The notes beneath the pieces are model-generated. The model was given only the letters and a program-made list of their open reading frames with translations. It ran no database searches and was not told the origin of the DNA. Positions 1-8,309 of a stretch of DNA of 60,000 nucleotides are shown piece after piece (positions within the stretch are counted from its first letter, which is position 1; each line of letters begins with the position of its first letter). The translations under genes were made by a program, and so were the position numbers. The DNA is from Pseudanabaena sp. PCC 6802 (GTDB taxonomy: Bacteria > Cyanobacteriota > Cyanobacteriia > Pseudanabaenales > Pseudanabaenaceae): NCBI RefSeq assembly GCF_000332175.1, contig NZ_KB235914.1, positions 2,466 to 62,465 of the forward strand, written 5' to 3'.

Positions 1-825
1 CGACCAGAATGAGTGTAAAGGGATGGTCTGCGGCTTGCTTTAAGTGCAGGTTTGGCCATCGACGAATTTGCAATCGTCCCAGTTTAGGCTCTGCAATTGT
101 GATGTCTGCTTGGGGAATAGACCAAGTGTCAGAGTCTTTGAGGCTAAATTTCTCTCCATGCTTATGGGGTCGCCCATGCCCCTCGTAATCCTTTGGGGCA
201 TGATACAGAACCCGGTTGGGCGTAGCCTGAGCAGCTTGATACACGGGATGTCTGCTGTTTGCTGCAAAAATGGTGCGCACCCATACTCGCCATCCCCCAG
301 GAAAAGCACAGTCCCAGGAATTTCCGCACAAACCAAGCGTAACTGACTAGCGGCTTTCTGAATCGGGTTCTCGAAACTGGTGATCCGCTCATGCCGCAAC
401 GGTAAGGCAAAACTCCCTTCTGACTCTGGAATCCAGGCAATTGTGCTGTATCCTTGCCCCACCGTAACAGGTTTGCTTCCTACTCCCGGTTGAGGTTGAT
501 GTTCGTAGGTGCGTTCTTGTAATGTCACCGCATAGGGACGCGACCAGGCTGTATGGTCGCCCGCCAATATCGTCACCTCTGCTGCCGGCATTTGCTGTAT
601 GTATTGCTTCATCAAGTCTTCACGTGGAGGATGACTATCTTGCAGTGCTTCATAGATACTCGACCACTCCCTCCGAAATAATGGGCTTAACGAAAGTTCC
701 ACAAACGATGAAACACTCCGACTCGTCAGTACCGCATCCATCAAGTCGAACAGCGCATCTCTCCCGTTCCCTATAATTTCGTACGTGTACTTGCGAAATT
801 GCTCAAGTTTATCCAAACTAATCAT
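1..825 (-). pseudogene. DDE transposase (IS4/IS701-like), frameshifted, runs off left edge
   Basis: The reading frame opens at 825 on the minus strand and gives 261 residues resembling the N-terminal two thirds of cyanobacterial DDE transposases, with a GDHTAW stretch and a later FLGDGEYG segment that are the likely catalytic aspartate regions. It stops at 40-42. Just after the stop a different frame continues with a plausible transposase tail reading HLKQAADHPFTLILV. One extra base in the TGCAC at about 46-50 (making Trp-His) would join the two frames, so this copy probably carries a one-base deletion. The rest lies outside the window. The right end of the IS must lie between 826 and about 920, where HerA homology begins. 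I could not find its terminal repeats. Confidence 0.7.
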
Positions 826-883
826 GATGAAGCTGTTGATTTTATAGTCTTTTCAGCTTCCATCATCAAGCGGTCAGTCTGCA

Positions 884-1612
884 ATGGCTGGCTGCTTTTT
901 ACCACTTTTTAGTCTAAACTCCAGTACTAAGACATACAAAGAGTTTGAAACTTGGTATATCACAGAACGGCCTAAGGCATCAGGAGACCCTTGGGCAGAT
1001 GAAGATCTGAAGAAGATTTTAGAGATGTTTGGTTACGCAAATGGGGCGAGACAGATTGGCAAAGTGCGAAATCAACATACTGCTAGCACGACAGTTGATT
1101 ATGCAGTAGAAATTTACGAACATTTAAAGGCTGGAAAGCTAGTAATTATCGATCAATCTAGCGGTGATCCAGAAATTAACCAGTCTTCAGCAGATAGGAT
1201 TATGGGTTACATTTTTGGATCTCAACAAAGCATATTCCGTCAAGGAGCAACATCTATCCCTGACATCTTAATTTATGTTGAAGAAGCCCATAACCTTTTG
1301 CCAGCAGGTTCGGACATGGATTTAAAAAACATATGGGTACGTACAGCAAAAGAAGGAGCCAAATACAACATCGGCATGGTCTACACCACGCAAGAAGTGA
1401 GCAGCATTCAGAAAAATATTTTAAAGAATACTGCGAACTGGCTGATTGGCCATTTAAATAATACAGATGAAACAAGGGAACTCAAGAAATACTACGACTT
1501 TGAGGATTTCGAGCAGTCAATTCGCCGAGCCCAAGATAAAGGCTTTCTGAGGGTCAAAACCCTAAGTAATCTCTTTGTCATTCCTGTTCAAGTCAAAAAG
1601 TTTGAGGTGTAG
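884..1612 (+). pseudogene. HerA-type ATPase, C-terminal half only
   Basis: HerA-type ATPases are hexameric FtsK/HerA-superfamily DNA translocases that work with a nuclease partner. What remains is the C-terminal half: the strand and acidic Walker B-like segment reading [11 protein letters not shown] (about residues 130-140), then [18 protein letters not shown], a sensor region typical of HerA, then a [12 protein letters not shown] segment. The N-terminal barrel and the Walker A lysine loop are absent; full-length relatives are about twice this length. The first residues up to about SSTKTYKEF do not look native and may come from the neighbouring IS, so the ATG at 884 is only the first in-frame start. 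The stop is 3 bases before the NurA-like gene, so the two were co-transcribed. Without Walker A it should be inactive. Confidence 0.75.
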
Positions 1613-1615
1613 CTT

Positions 1616-2971
1616 ATGCCTTACGAAGGAGAATTTGCTGGTTATAGTCCCCTGCGAAGAATCGTTGAGAGCGAACGAGTAAAGAAGCTGTTAGGAAGTT
1701 ACAAAGTTCGCAATGCCCCCGACAGTTCAGGCTTGTTGCAAATTCTGGAACCTATAAATATTCAGCCTAGTGATTGGATTCCTAAACGGCTAATTGCTAT
1801 AGATGGCAGTCACGCTGAGGTTAGTATAAAAAATGGGTTTCCTGGTGCTGAAGCTTCTTACATTACTGTTGCATCGGTTATCCTTGACATTGCCAAGATG
1901 AAAGAACTCGATCAGCAACGTCCTGCCGATCCGAAAGAGTTTAGGAAAACTCAGACAGCAGAATCGATAGACTGCGCTTTACCTGGATGTAACATCATCA
2001 TTGAAGGTGAAACATCAGCCGAAGCCTCTCTCAGAAAAGCAGTTTTTGAGGTTTTTGATGCAAGTAGAATGTCTGCCGATGGTGAGTCACTACTTGATAC
2101 CTATGAATCTCTACCTCACTACAAGCCTAACACTGAGCGAACCCAAAAATGTCCTTATGAAGACTGTCCAACAGAGGAAGAGTACCAACGTGGCAAAAAA
2201 CAGTATGCCTGTTCGTGCAATCTCTCACGCGCTCTTTATTCGACCGATGCTCTACGTTTTCATGAAAGGATGAATCCTGCGGGGACAAATGGAGCTATCT
2301 TCTCTGAAATCATGCAGGTACTTGAACGAGTCTGGGTTATTCATATCCTACGCACAATGGAAGCAAAGAGATGGCTTTCAAGTTTGCGTAGACTAGCAAT
2401 TGTACTTGATGGACTCCTTGCCGTTTTTGGTCAGCCAGCATGGATCAGTCAGACAATTATCAAGGAGCTATGTAGGCTGAATAGGGAAGTACGCAAAGCT
2501 ACTGGAGGCAAAGATATTCTCTTGATTGGGGTTGAGAAAACTGGAACATTTGTACAACATTTTGAAGATATTGACCGTAGTGCGGACGGCTCTACTGGTT
2601 TATTTCCTGCTCAAGCAGTTGGATTACTCACTGATTCTTACATTAAGCAAAATGTGATTTTTTCTGATAGTACAAGAGTATATGGCGACGCAACCTACTT
2701 CGGACGAAAATTTTTCTACAAAACAAAATCTGGAGCACGTTTGGTAGCTACTCTTCCATTTTTAGAAGAAGATCATAAAGACTTGACTCGTGCTGAACAA
2801 TCCCAATATCCTCGCCTTACCGATGCAATTGGACTTCTCGATCAGCTCGTATCTTCAAGATTCCCTAATGCTTTTACGCCATTAGTCTTAGCAAATTCAG
2901 AAGCTGCTATTCCACTAAGTCTTGGCAGTAAAGTCTTAGAGAGTTTAGCAAGGGAGCTTATCGCTGAATGA
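1616..2971 (+). CDS. NurA-type nuclease domain protein
   Basis: This 451-residue protein carries the NurA hallmark near residue 60: a hydrophobic strand ending in AIDGSH, whose Asp is the metal-binding residue. A second strand, LLIGVEKTG, lies near residue 302, and a C-terminal LANSEAAIPLSLG segment matches the final NurA motif. NurA is a 5'-3' exonuclease that acts on DNA ends with the HerA translocase in archaea. Between the motifs is an insert with CPYEDC (about 178-183) and CSC (about 200-202), likely a zinc-binding knuckle. The gene starts 4 bases after the HerA remnant and is followed 13 bases on by a DNA methyltransferase. That order suggests a restriction-like defence operon. Assignment to NurA is by motif and by the HerA neighbour. 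Confidence 0.75.
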   Translation: MPYEGEFAGYSPLRRIVESERVKKLLGSYKVRNAPDSSGLLQILEPINIQPSDWIPKRLIAIDGSHAEVSIKNGFPGAEASYITVASVILDIAKMKELDQQRPADPKEFRKTQTAESIDCALPGCNIIIEGETSAEASLRKAVFEVFDASRMSADGESLLDTYESLPHYKPNTERTQKCPYEDCPTEEEYQRGKKQYACSCNLSRALYSTDALRFHERMNPAGTNGAIFSEIMQVLERVWVIHILRTMEAKRWLSSLRRLAIVLDGLLAVFGQPAWISQTIIKELCRLNREVRKATGGKDILLIGVEKTGTFVQHFEDIDRSADGSTGLFPAQAVGLLTDSYIKQNVIFSDSTRVYGDATYFGRKFFYKTKSGARLVATLPFLEEDHKDLTRAEQSQYPRLTDAIGLLDQLVSSRFPNAFTPLVLANSEAAIPLSLGSKVLESLARELIAE

Positions 2972-2984
2972 TGAGATGTAGAAT

Positions 2985-4130
2985 ATGACACACGAACTCT
3001 TGAAACTCAGCACAGCTACAGGTAGATGGTCTGGAGTAGGCCCCTATTATGCAATGTTCCCAAGAGAGTTTGCTTTTGATGTGGTTGAGCAATACTCAGA
3101 AACGGGACAATATATTCTTGACCCCTTTGCAGGACGTGCAACAAGTATTTATGCTGCTGCTGCTTTACAAAGATATGGTTATGGTATCGAGATCAATCCT
3201 GTTGGGTGGCTCTACGGTCGGGTAAAACTCGATCCTGCTCCTAAAGATAGAGTATTGTCGCGTAATAATAAACTTGGAGAGATTGCAAATAATATTTTAA
3301 AAGATGAGTTAACTACCCTTCCGGAATTCTTTTTTTCCTGCTACACCGAAGAAGTCTTGCGCTATCTTGTTGCAGCTAGAAAAGTTCTTAGCTGGAGAAG
3401 GAGCCCAACCGATGCAACAATCATGGCAATTATTTTAGTTCATCTACATGGTAAAAGAGAAACTTCTTTTTCCAATCAAATGAGACAAGGCAAGGCAATG
3501 CATCCTGACTACTCAATTCGCTGGTGGCAAGAGCGAAATATGCTTCCCCCTGATATTAATCCTGTGGAGTTCATGGAAAAGCGTATTGATTGGCGATATG
3601 CCAAAGGAATGCCCAAGTTAGAAAATAGTAAGGTTATATTTGGTGATAGCACTCTTAAACTTAGAGAAATCATAAAAATGGTTCTTTCTGGGGAGACACA
3701 ACCTTTTAATCTTTTGTTTACATCCCCCCCTTATTATGGGATAACAAACTACTATTACGATCAATGGTTGCGCTTGTGGATGTTGGGAGGAAATGATAGA
3801 CCAACTTGGACAGGAGAAAAGTGGAAAGGTAAGTTTGAATCAAAAGAAGATTATCATAGCCTGTTAAGCATTATTTTCCAAAAATGCGCTGAAGTAATGG
3901 CTAATGATGCAATCGTTTATGTCAGGACTGATGCGAGACCATTTACTCTTGAAACAACTAAAAAAGTCCTGGCTCGTATTTTCCCAAATAAGTCTATGGA
4001 AATGTTAGCACGCCCATTCGAGAAAGAAACACAGACTGCGCTCTATGGAGACAAAGCTGTTAAACCTGGAGAAGTTGATATCATCATGTATCCTTATTGC
4101 TTTGGCAATGAAAAAGAAAGCATAGGATAA
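2985..4130 (+). CDS. DNA methyltransferase (amino-group MTase, TSPPY motif)
   Basis: The protein shows a SAM-binding motif I (LDPFAGRATS, about residues 45-55, followed by YGIEINP) and a catalytic motif IV (FTSPPYYGITNYY, about 245-257), as in N6-adenine or N4-cytosine DNA methyltransferases. No separate target-recognition domain is obvious. It follows the NurA-like gene by 13 bases. The last codons are not native: IS630 inserted at the TA of what reads as the original TAA stop (4094-4096), so the protein now runs about 11 residues into the IS before stopping at 4130. The native protein would end at ...DIIMYP. A role in protecting host DNA from the HerA-NurA pair is inferred from context. Confidence 0.8.
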   Translation: MTHELLKLSTATGRWSGVGPYYAMFPREFAFDVVEQYSETGQYILDPFAGRATSIYAAAALQRYGYGIEINPVGWLYGRVKLDPAPKDRVLSRNNKLGEIANNILKDELTTLPEFFFSCYTEEVLRYLVAARKVLSWRRSPTDATIMAIILVHLHGKRETSFSNQMRQGKAMHPDYSIRWWQERNMLPPDINPVEFMEKRIDWRYAKGMPKLENSKVIFGDSTLKLREIIKMVLSGETQPFNLLFTSPPYYGITNYYYDQWLRLWMLGGNDRPTWTGEKWKGKFESKEDYHSLLSIIFQKCAEVMANDAIVYVRTDARPFTLETTKKVLARIFPNKSMEMLARPFEKETQTALYGDKAVKPGEVDIIMYPYCFGNEKESIG

Positions 4131-5227
4131 TAGAAGTAAAGGCACAAGGAGGTTTGACATGGATAAACCCGATGGCCGACACCTATCGATAGAGACGCAA
4201 AATTACCTTCGTCAGCAAGCGATCCGACTGCGAGAGCAAGGGAAACGAGTATGTGATATCAGTGAGTACCTGGGGATTCATCGTAACACGATTAGCGAGT
4301 GGTGGTGGGCGTATCAAGATTATGGAGAAGCAGCCCTGTTTCAGCAGAGACGAGGACGAGAGGTGGGGGAAGGGCGAACTTTAAGTGCGGCAGAGGAAGC
4401 AACCATTGCGGCGATGCTGCAGGGGCATAGTCCAGAGGATTACCAGATCGAGAGCGCCTTGTGGACTAGACGAGCCGTGCAAACACTAATCGAGCAAGAA
4501 TTAGGAGTGGAGATGCCGATACGCACAGTGGGGGAATATCTCCAACGATGGGGCTACAGCCCTCAGAAGCCCATCGAACGTGCTTACGAGCAAGACCCCG
4601 CCGCCGTGAAACGCTGGTTACAGGAAGAATATCCCGCGATTGAGCGCCAAGCGCAAGCAGAAGGTGCCGACATCGAGTGGGGAGATGAATCGGGACTCAG
4701 TTCTGATGAGTATGGGGGGCGAGGCTACGCCCCCAAGGGACATCCGCCTGAAATTCGTCCCAGTAAACGCGAACGGACAAGGTTGAATTTCATTGCTAGC
4801 ATCAACCATCAAGGTACGATTCAATTTATGCTTTACACCTGTACCTTGACGGCTCCAGTATTTATTGAATTTCTGCAACGGTTGATTGACAAGCGCTCAG
4901 CCAAACTGTTTTGGATCGTGGATCGTCATCCCGTCCACCGAGAGCGCCCCGTCCAGCAATGGTTAGAGCAGCACTCCCAGGAGATCGAGTTATTTTATTT
5001 ACCTTCCTATTCACCGCAGTTGAATCCAGTAGAGTACCTCAATGGTGATGTTAAACAGCGAGTTCATGCCAAACCTTTGACGCGAAACCTGAGTCAATTA
5101 AAACATAGAGTGCTATCTCAACTGCAGAAATTGCAGAGATTGCCTGCCCACATTAGGAGTTACTTTAAGCATCCATCTATTATTTATGCTGCGCTATAGA
5201 TTGCATTCTATTTTATTGCCAAGGCAA
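4097..5227 (+). mobile_element. IS630-family insertion sequence, complete
   Basis: The ends were found by comparing both flanks. The left end at 4097 reads TTGCTTTGGCAATGAAAAAG. The reverse complement of the right end at 5227 reads TTGCCTTGGCAATAAAATAG. These are imperfect terminal inverted repeats that match further in as well. Each is flanked by TA (4095-4096 and 5228-5229), the target duplication expected for IS630/Tc1-mariner elements. The element is 1131 bp and contains one intact transposase gene. It inserted exactly into a TAA stop codon. Confidence 0.85.
4159..5199 (+). CDS. IS630-family transposase
   Basis: The 346-residue protein is full length for the family. An N-terminal HTH (ISEYLGIHRNTISEWW, about residues 32-47) recognises the ends. 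The DDE domain follows, with the first Asp in IEWGDESGLSSDE (about 172-184), the second in FWIVDRHPVH, and the Glu in SPQLNPVEYLNGDVK. An AAGGAGG ribosome-binding site lies 7 bases before the ATG. Nothing in the sequence suggests inactivation. Confidence 0.92.
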   Translation: MDKPDGRHLSIETQNYLRQQAIRLREQGKRVCDISEYLGIHRNTISEWWWAYQDYGEAALFQQRRGREVGEGRTLSAAEEATIAAMLQGHSPEDYQIESALWTRRAVQTLIEQELGVEMPIRTVGEYLQRWGYSPQKPIERAYEQDPAAVKRWLQEEYPAIERQAQAEGADIEWGDESGLSSDEYGGRGYAPKGHPPEIRPSKRERTRLNFIASINHQGTIQFMLYTCTLTAPVFIEFLQRLIDKRSAKLFWIVDRHPVHRERPVQQWLEQHSQEIELFYLPSYSPQLNPVEYLNGDVKQRVHAKPLTRNLSQLKHRVLSQLQKLQRLPAHIRSYFKHPSIIYAAL

Positions 5228-5249
5228 TAACATTATGGTGATTTCCTAA

Positions 5250-6152
5250 GTTTGTCTCTCCATTCATCACTGGGATCGCTTTACTCAAATTGAAAATAAC
5301 TTTTAGCGCGACGATCGCTTGTCCTTCCGCGCCCACGGCCTGCATACCTACCTACTCAGCTTCCCTCCAGACTGGCATTTCGATCTCAACTGGATCGCCG
5401 ATCGCGTTAAAGATGGCATCTCTGCTATTCGCACCGCTATCAACGAGTTAATTAGTTTTGGTTACGTGCGCCGCGTCATCAGGCGATCGCCGTCGGGACA
5501 ATTTTCATCCTGGGACTACGAAGTTTACGAACGTCCTTTGCCCATCGATCCTTTTCCCAAAGATCGAAAAATTCAGGAGCCTGAGCCAGTCGAGCAACTG
5601 AGCCTAGCACCTGCTACAGAACCACCTCAGCCACTTTCAGGTTTACCACAAATGGGCGAGCCATTTATGGGCGATCGCACGCATATAAATAATGAATTCC
5701 ACGAAGAAGAATTTAAAAAAGATCTCTCTCTGTCTGCGCCAACAAAAAATGAGGAGAGAGAGAATTTTGAAAATTTTTCCAATCACTCAGAGAGTCCTGC
5801 CAAAACCTCTGTGGAATCCAGAAATCAAAGTAAATCTCGCGGCGGCGGCGCTTGGGCAAATCTGGATGAAACCTTCAAAAACTTTTGCTGGCAGCAGGTA
5901 GGCAAGCTCCCCAACCGCCCCGCCGATCCGATTGCCTGGATACTCTCGCGCCTCGAACACCTGGAAGCCGAGTACCACAGGCTCTATCCGCAAACTGCCT
6001 CACCAGACAGCAGATACGCCGAGTGGGAAGCGATCCTCACCGATCCGTTTAAGGGCATGACACACCTGCTCACAGTCGGCATAGACCAAACTTCACCTGA
6101 ATACGAGGAGCGCTACCAATTTGCCGTTGCCTATCAGAGGAGGCGCAGATGA
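5250..6152 (+). pseudogene. Replication-type HTH protein with probable amber stop near its N-terminus
   Basis: From the TTG at 5319 a 277-residue frame is open. It begins LSFRAHGLHTYLLSFPPDW, the way phage and plasmid replication/DnaD-like winged-helix proteins read shortly after their start. In the same frame upstream the codons give HHWDRFTQIENNF, then a TAG at 5304-5306, then RDDRLSFRAHG. The sequence FTQIxNxx-RDxRLSFRA is continuous with the family, so TAG most likely replaced a sense codon. Translation may restart at TTG 5319, but no good ribosome-binding site is visible. The middle is a low-complexity acidic linker and the C-terminal 90 residues resemble the conserved tail of such proteins. 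The stop overlaps the next ATG (ATGA at 6149-6152), so this gene heads a translationally coupled phage-like operon. Confidence 0.55.
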
Positions 6153-6286
6153 GCAATGACTCTGACCTGGAAATGCTGGTAGCCATCCCCGCTACTCCTC
6201 GAAGCGATCGCGATGTCCGTCCTCACTGGAAGTGTTTCTGTTGCTGTGACAGTGGGCTGGTCGATAATCCCTACCTGAGCCAGCTT

Positions 6287-6480
6287 TTGACATACTCACC
6301 GGGCTGAAGCCACGGTGATTCTTGACACATCATCTCAACTTGCTACCGAAGTAGTCTTACGGTCGATCCGTGCCCGTTTAGAGTCGTGGCAATGCCCTAT
6401 CCCGACTTTGTTTATATTTCTGGCGGCATTCTCGTCTCTGTCGTGTTCCGCCCCGCAATTGATGCAGAGAACAGACCGAA
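6287..6480 (-). ncRNA. Probable TnpB guide RNA (omega/reRNA) region
   Basis: In IS200/IS605 elements the RNA that guides TnpB is made from the 3' end of tnpB through the right end of the element and takes its guide from the flank. Here the corresponding minus-strand segment ends with the hairpin at 6296-6318. The guide would begin just beyond 6287 and read into the disrupted gene (AGCTGGCTCAGG...). The extent is a guess from the family; only the hairpin and location are seen. Confidence 0.35.
6296..6318 (-). repeat. Right-end hairpin of the IS200/IS605 element
   Basis: TCACCG at 6296-6301 pairs with CGGTGA at 6313-6318. An inner GGC/GCC pairing around a TGAA loop extends the stem, with a single bulged A. 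Such imperfect hairpins next to the cleavage site are what Y1 transposases bind. The GGCTGAAGCC core recurs in a palindrome at 43035-43071. Confidence 0.7.
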
Positions 6481-7483
6481 CCAAGAGATCCAGCTTGCCC
6501 CATTTGTAGCCGCAATTTGAGCAGATTTGAGAGGTTGGCTCCCAACGGTTAATGACATTGAAGACGCGACCCAACTTCTCCGACTTTGCCTCACACAACA
6601 CCCGAAATTCCCGCCATCCCTGCATACTAATCGCTCTTGCGAGTCTGCGATTTTTGACCATTCCCGACACATTCAAATCTTCCAGCGTGATTACTTGGTT
6701 TTCGTGAACCACACGGGTAGACAATTTATGCAGAAAATCTTTGCGGGTATCTGCGATTTTGTTATGCAATTTGGCGATTTGAATCCGCGTCTTTTCCCGA
6801 CGTTTAGAGCTTTTTACCTGACGGGCAAGTTGCTTCTGTTTGCGTCTCAATCGCTTGTCCAGCCTTGAGTAGTCTGGACTTTTCACCATTTCCCCGTTGC
6901 TCATTGCTGCAAAGGTTTTGATGCCCAAATCAATGCCGATGCTGTGGTTTTTAGCATCAACTTGAACAGGCTCAATCTCTACAACAAAGCTCAAAAAATA
7001 GCGATTTGCAGCATCCTTAATTACCGTGACAGAGCTAGGCTCTGATGGTAATTCTCTTGACCAGATGGGCTTAACGTCGCCAATCTTGGCAAGGTAGACT
7101 GCATCCCCTTTGATGGAAAATCCGCCCATCCTGAATCGTGCCGACTGCCGACCAGCCTTCTTTTTGAACTTGGGAGAACCGACTTTTTTGCCTTTCCGCT
7201 TGCCCTTGAGCGAGTCGAAAAAGTTCTTGTAGGCAACACCTAAATCGGAAACCGACTGCTGCAATGGAATATTAGAAACGGTTGCCAGCCATTCCCGACC
7301 CTCTGTCTTCTTGGCTTGAGTGATGACCAACTTTTGCAAGTCGTTGTTGCTGGGCAGTTTTTCAGCCTGCTTACAAATAGCTAAGGCATCATTCCAAACC
7401 ACCCGCACACAACCAAACACCTGAGCGAGACTCTGGCGTTGTTGGTCTGTCGGGTAAAAACGGTATTGATACCTAGCTTTCAT
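6335..7483 (-). CDS. tnpB: TnpB, RNA-guided nuclease of IS200/IS605 family
   Basis: The 382-residue protein has the usual TnpB layout: an N-terminal oligonucleotide-binding region starting MKARYQYRFYPT, a conserved PKFKKK stretch (about 103-108), and a split RuvC domain. RuvC Asp I is in GIDLGIKTFAA, the Glu in VITLEDLNVSGM, and the last Asp in AEHDRDENAARNI. Between the second and third comes a four-Cys zinc finger (CSNCG ... CINCG). All catalytic residues are present, so it should be active. TnpB cleaves DNA matching its guide next to a short motif and promotes retention of the element at the donor site. It is transcribed divergently from tnpA, with about 50 bases between the starts. Confidence 0.93.
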   Translation of the reverse strand: MKARYQYRFYPTDQQRQSLAQVFGCVRVVWNDALAICKQAEKLPSNNDLQKLVITQAKKTEGREWLATVSNIPLQQSVSDLGVAYKNFFDSLKGKRKGKKVGSPKFKKKAGRQSARFRMGGFSIKGDAVYLAKIGDVKPIWSRELPSEPSSVTVIKDAANRYFLSFVVEIEPVQVDAKNHSIGIDLGIKTFAAMSNGEMVKSPDYSRLDKRLRRKQKQLARQVKSSKRREKTRIQIAKLHNKIADTRKDFLHKLSTRVVHENQVITLEDLNVSGMVKNRRLARAISMQGWREFRVLCEAKSEKLGRVFNVINRWEPTSQICSNCGYKWGKLDLLVRSVLCINCGAEHDRDENAARNINKVGIGHCHDSKRARIDRKTTSVAS

Positions 7484-7534
7484 GACTTATACTAGAATTG
7501 GTCTGTTACTTGATTATAGATTGGTCTACACCAA

Positions 7535-7933
7535 ATGGCAACCCAATTTCGGAGAGAGCGGCATAGCGTTACAGACCTTAAGATTCACTTGGTCTGTGTG
7601 ACGAAGTATCGTCGGTCTGTGTTCACAGCGAAGGGGCTTGATTTGATTGAGAAGTCGTTTCACGAAGTTGCCAAGAAAATGGATTTCCAAATTCTTGAAT
7701 TTAATGGGGAAGGGGATCATGTCCACGCCTTGATTGAGTATCCACCTAAGCTGTCTGTGTCTCAAATTGTGAATGCTCTGAAGGGGGTATCCAGCCGTCG
7801 CTATGGCCAAGCTGGATTACCAAAGCCTCACAAGGAAGCGCTTTGGAGTCCCAGCTATTTCGCGATAGCCGTAGGCGGTGCGCCGCTGGAAGTACTTAAG
7901 GAATACATCAGGAACCAGGAAAAGCCGTCCTAG
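7535..7933 (+). CDS. tnpA: TnpA, Y1 HUH transposase of IS200/IS605 family
   Basis: The 132-residue protein has the length and motifs of Y1 single-strand transposases: an N-terminal HLVCVTKYRR strand, the HUH motif in GDHVHALIEYPP (about residues 69-79), and the nucleophilic Tyr in LKEYIRNQEKP near the C-terminus. It acts as a dimer on the hairpin ends of single-stranded DNA. The stop lies inside the left-end hairpin, which is typical. Confidence 0.93.
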   Translation: MATQFRRERHSVTDLKIHLVCVTKYRRSVFTAKGLDLIEKSFHEVAKKMDFQILEFNGEGDHVHALIEYPPKLSVSQIVNALKGVSSRRYGQAGLPKPHKEALWSPSYFAIAVGGAPLEVLKEYIRNQEKPS

Positions 7934-7941
7934 AAGGACGG
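7925..7941 (+). repeat. Left-end hairpin of the IS200/IS605 element
   Basis: CCGTCC (7925-7930) pairs perfectly with GGACGG (7936-7941) around a five-base loop, and flanking AAG/CTT can extend the stem with a small bulge. It overlaps the tnpA stop codon and lies 3 bases from the inferred element end. Confidence 0.7.
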
Positions 7942-8309
7942 GGCTTGAATCCCATATTCTCGGTCATTGGCAAGAACGGTAGACCCTTCATCTGCCAGCG
8001 ACTTGATTGCGCGACAGGGGAAAAGTTCAGGAATGCCTACTTTGCCACTGATATTCAGAGACAGGAATATGCCCAAAAGTACGGCGGCGAAGCCATGTCA
8101 AGCCGCGAGTATCAAGCTCAGTGGGACATGCGCCTTACTGCCGCTCACTGCGAGCAGATGCACCTGTGGCACAAGCAGCATTGGGATAAGTGGGCACAAG
8201 AGCGCTCCAGGCATCTCAACTACGGTCAGGATTTCGATGAGTTGCGCCATCAAAGCGCAATTTCTGACCTGACGCAAAAGCTATCTATGCCAAATGGCAA
8301 GGAATCTTG

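Larger units (their letters stand above)
6287..7944. mobile_element. IS200/IS605-type element with divergent tnpA and tnpB
   Basis: The element carries an intact Y1 transposase gene on plus and an intact tnpB on minus, with subterminal hairpins at both ends, as IS605-like elements have. The inferred boundaries put the tnpB-side end at TCAA (minus strand, + coordinate 6287). The other end directly follows a TTCAA pentanucleotide (minus strand, 7949-7945), which would be the target site. No target duplication is expected for single-strand transposition. Deleting exactly this interval restores the host reading frame, which independently supports the ends to within a codon-length multiple. Confidence 0.8.
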
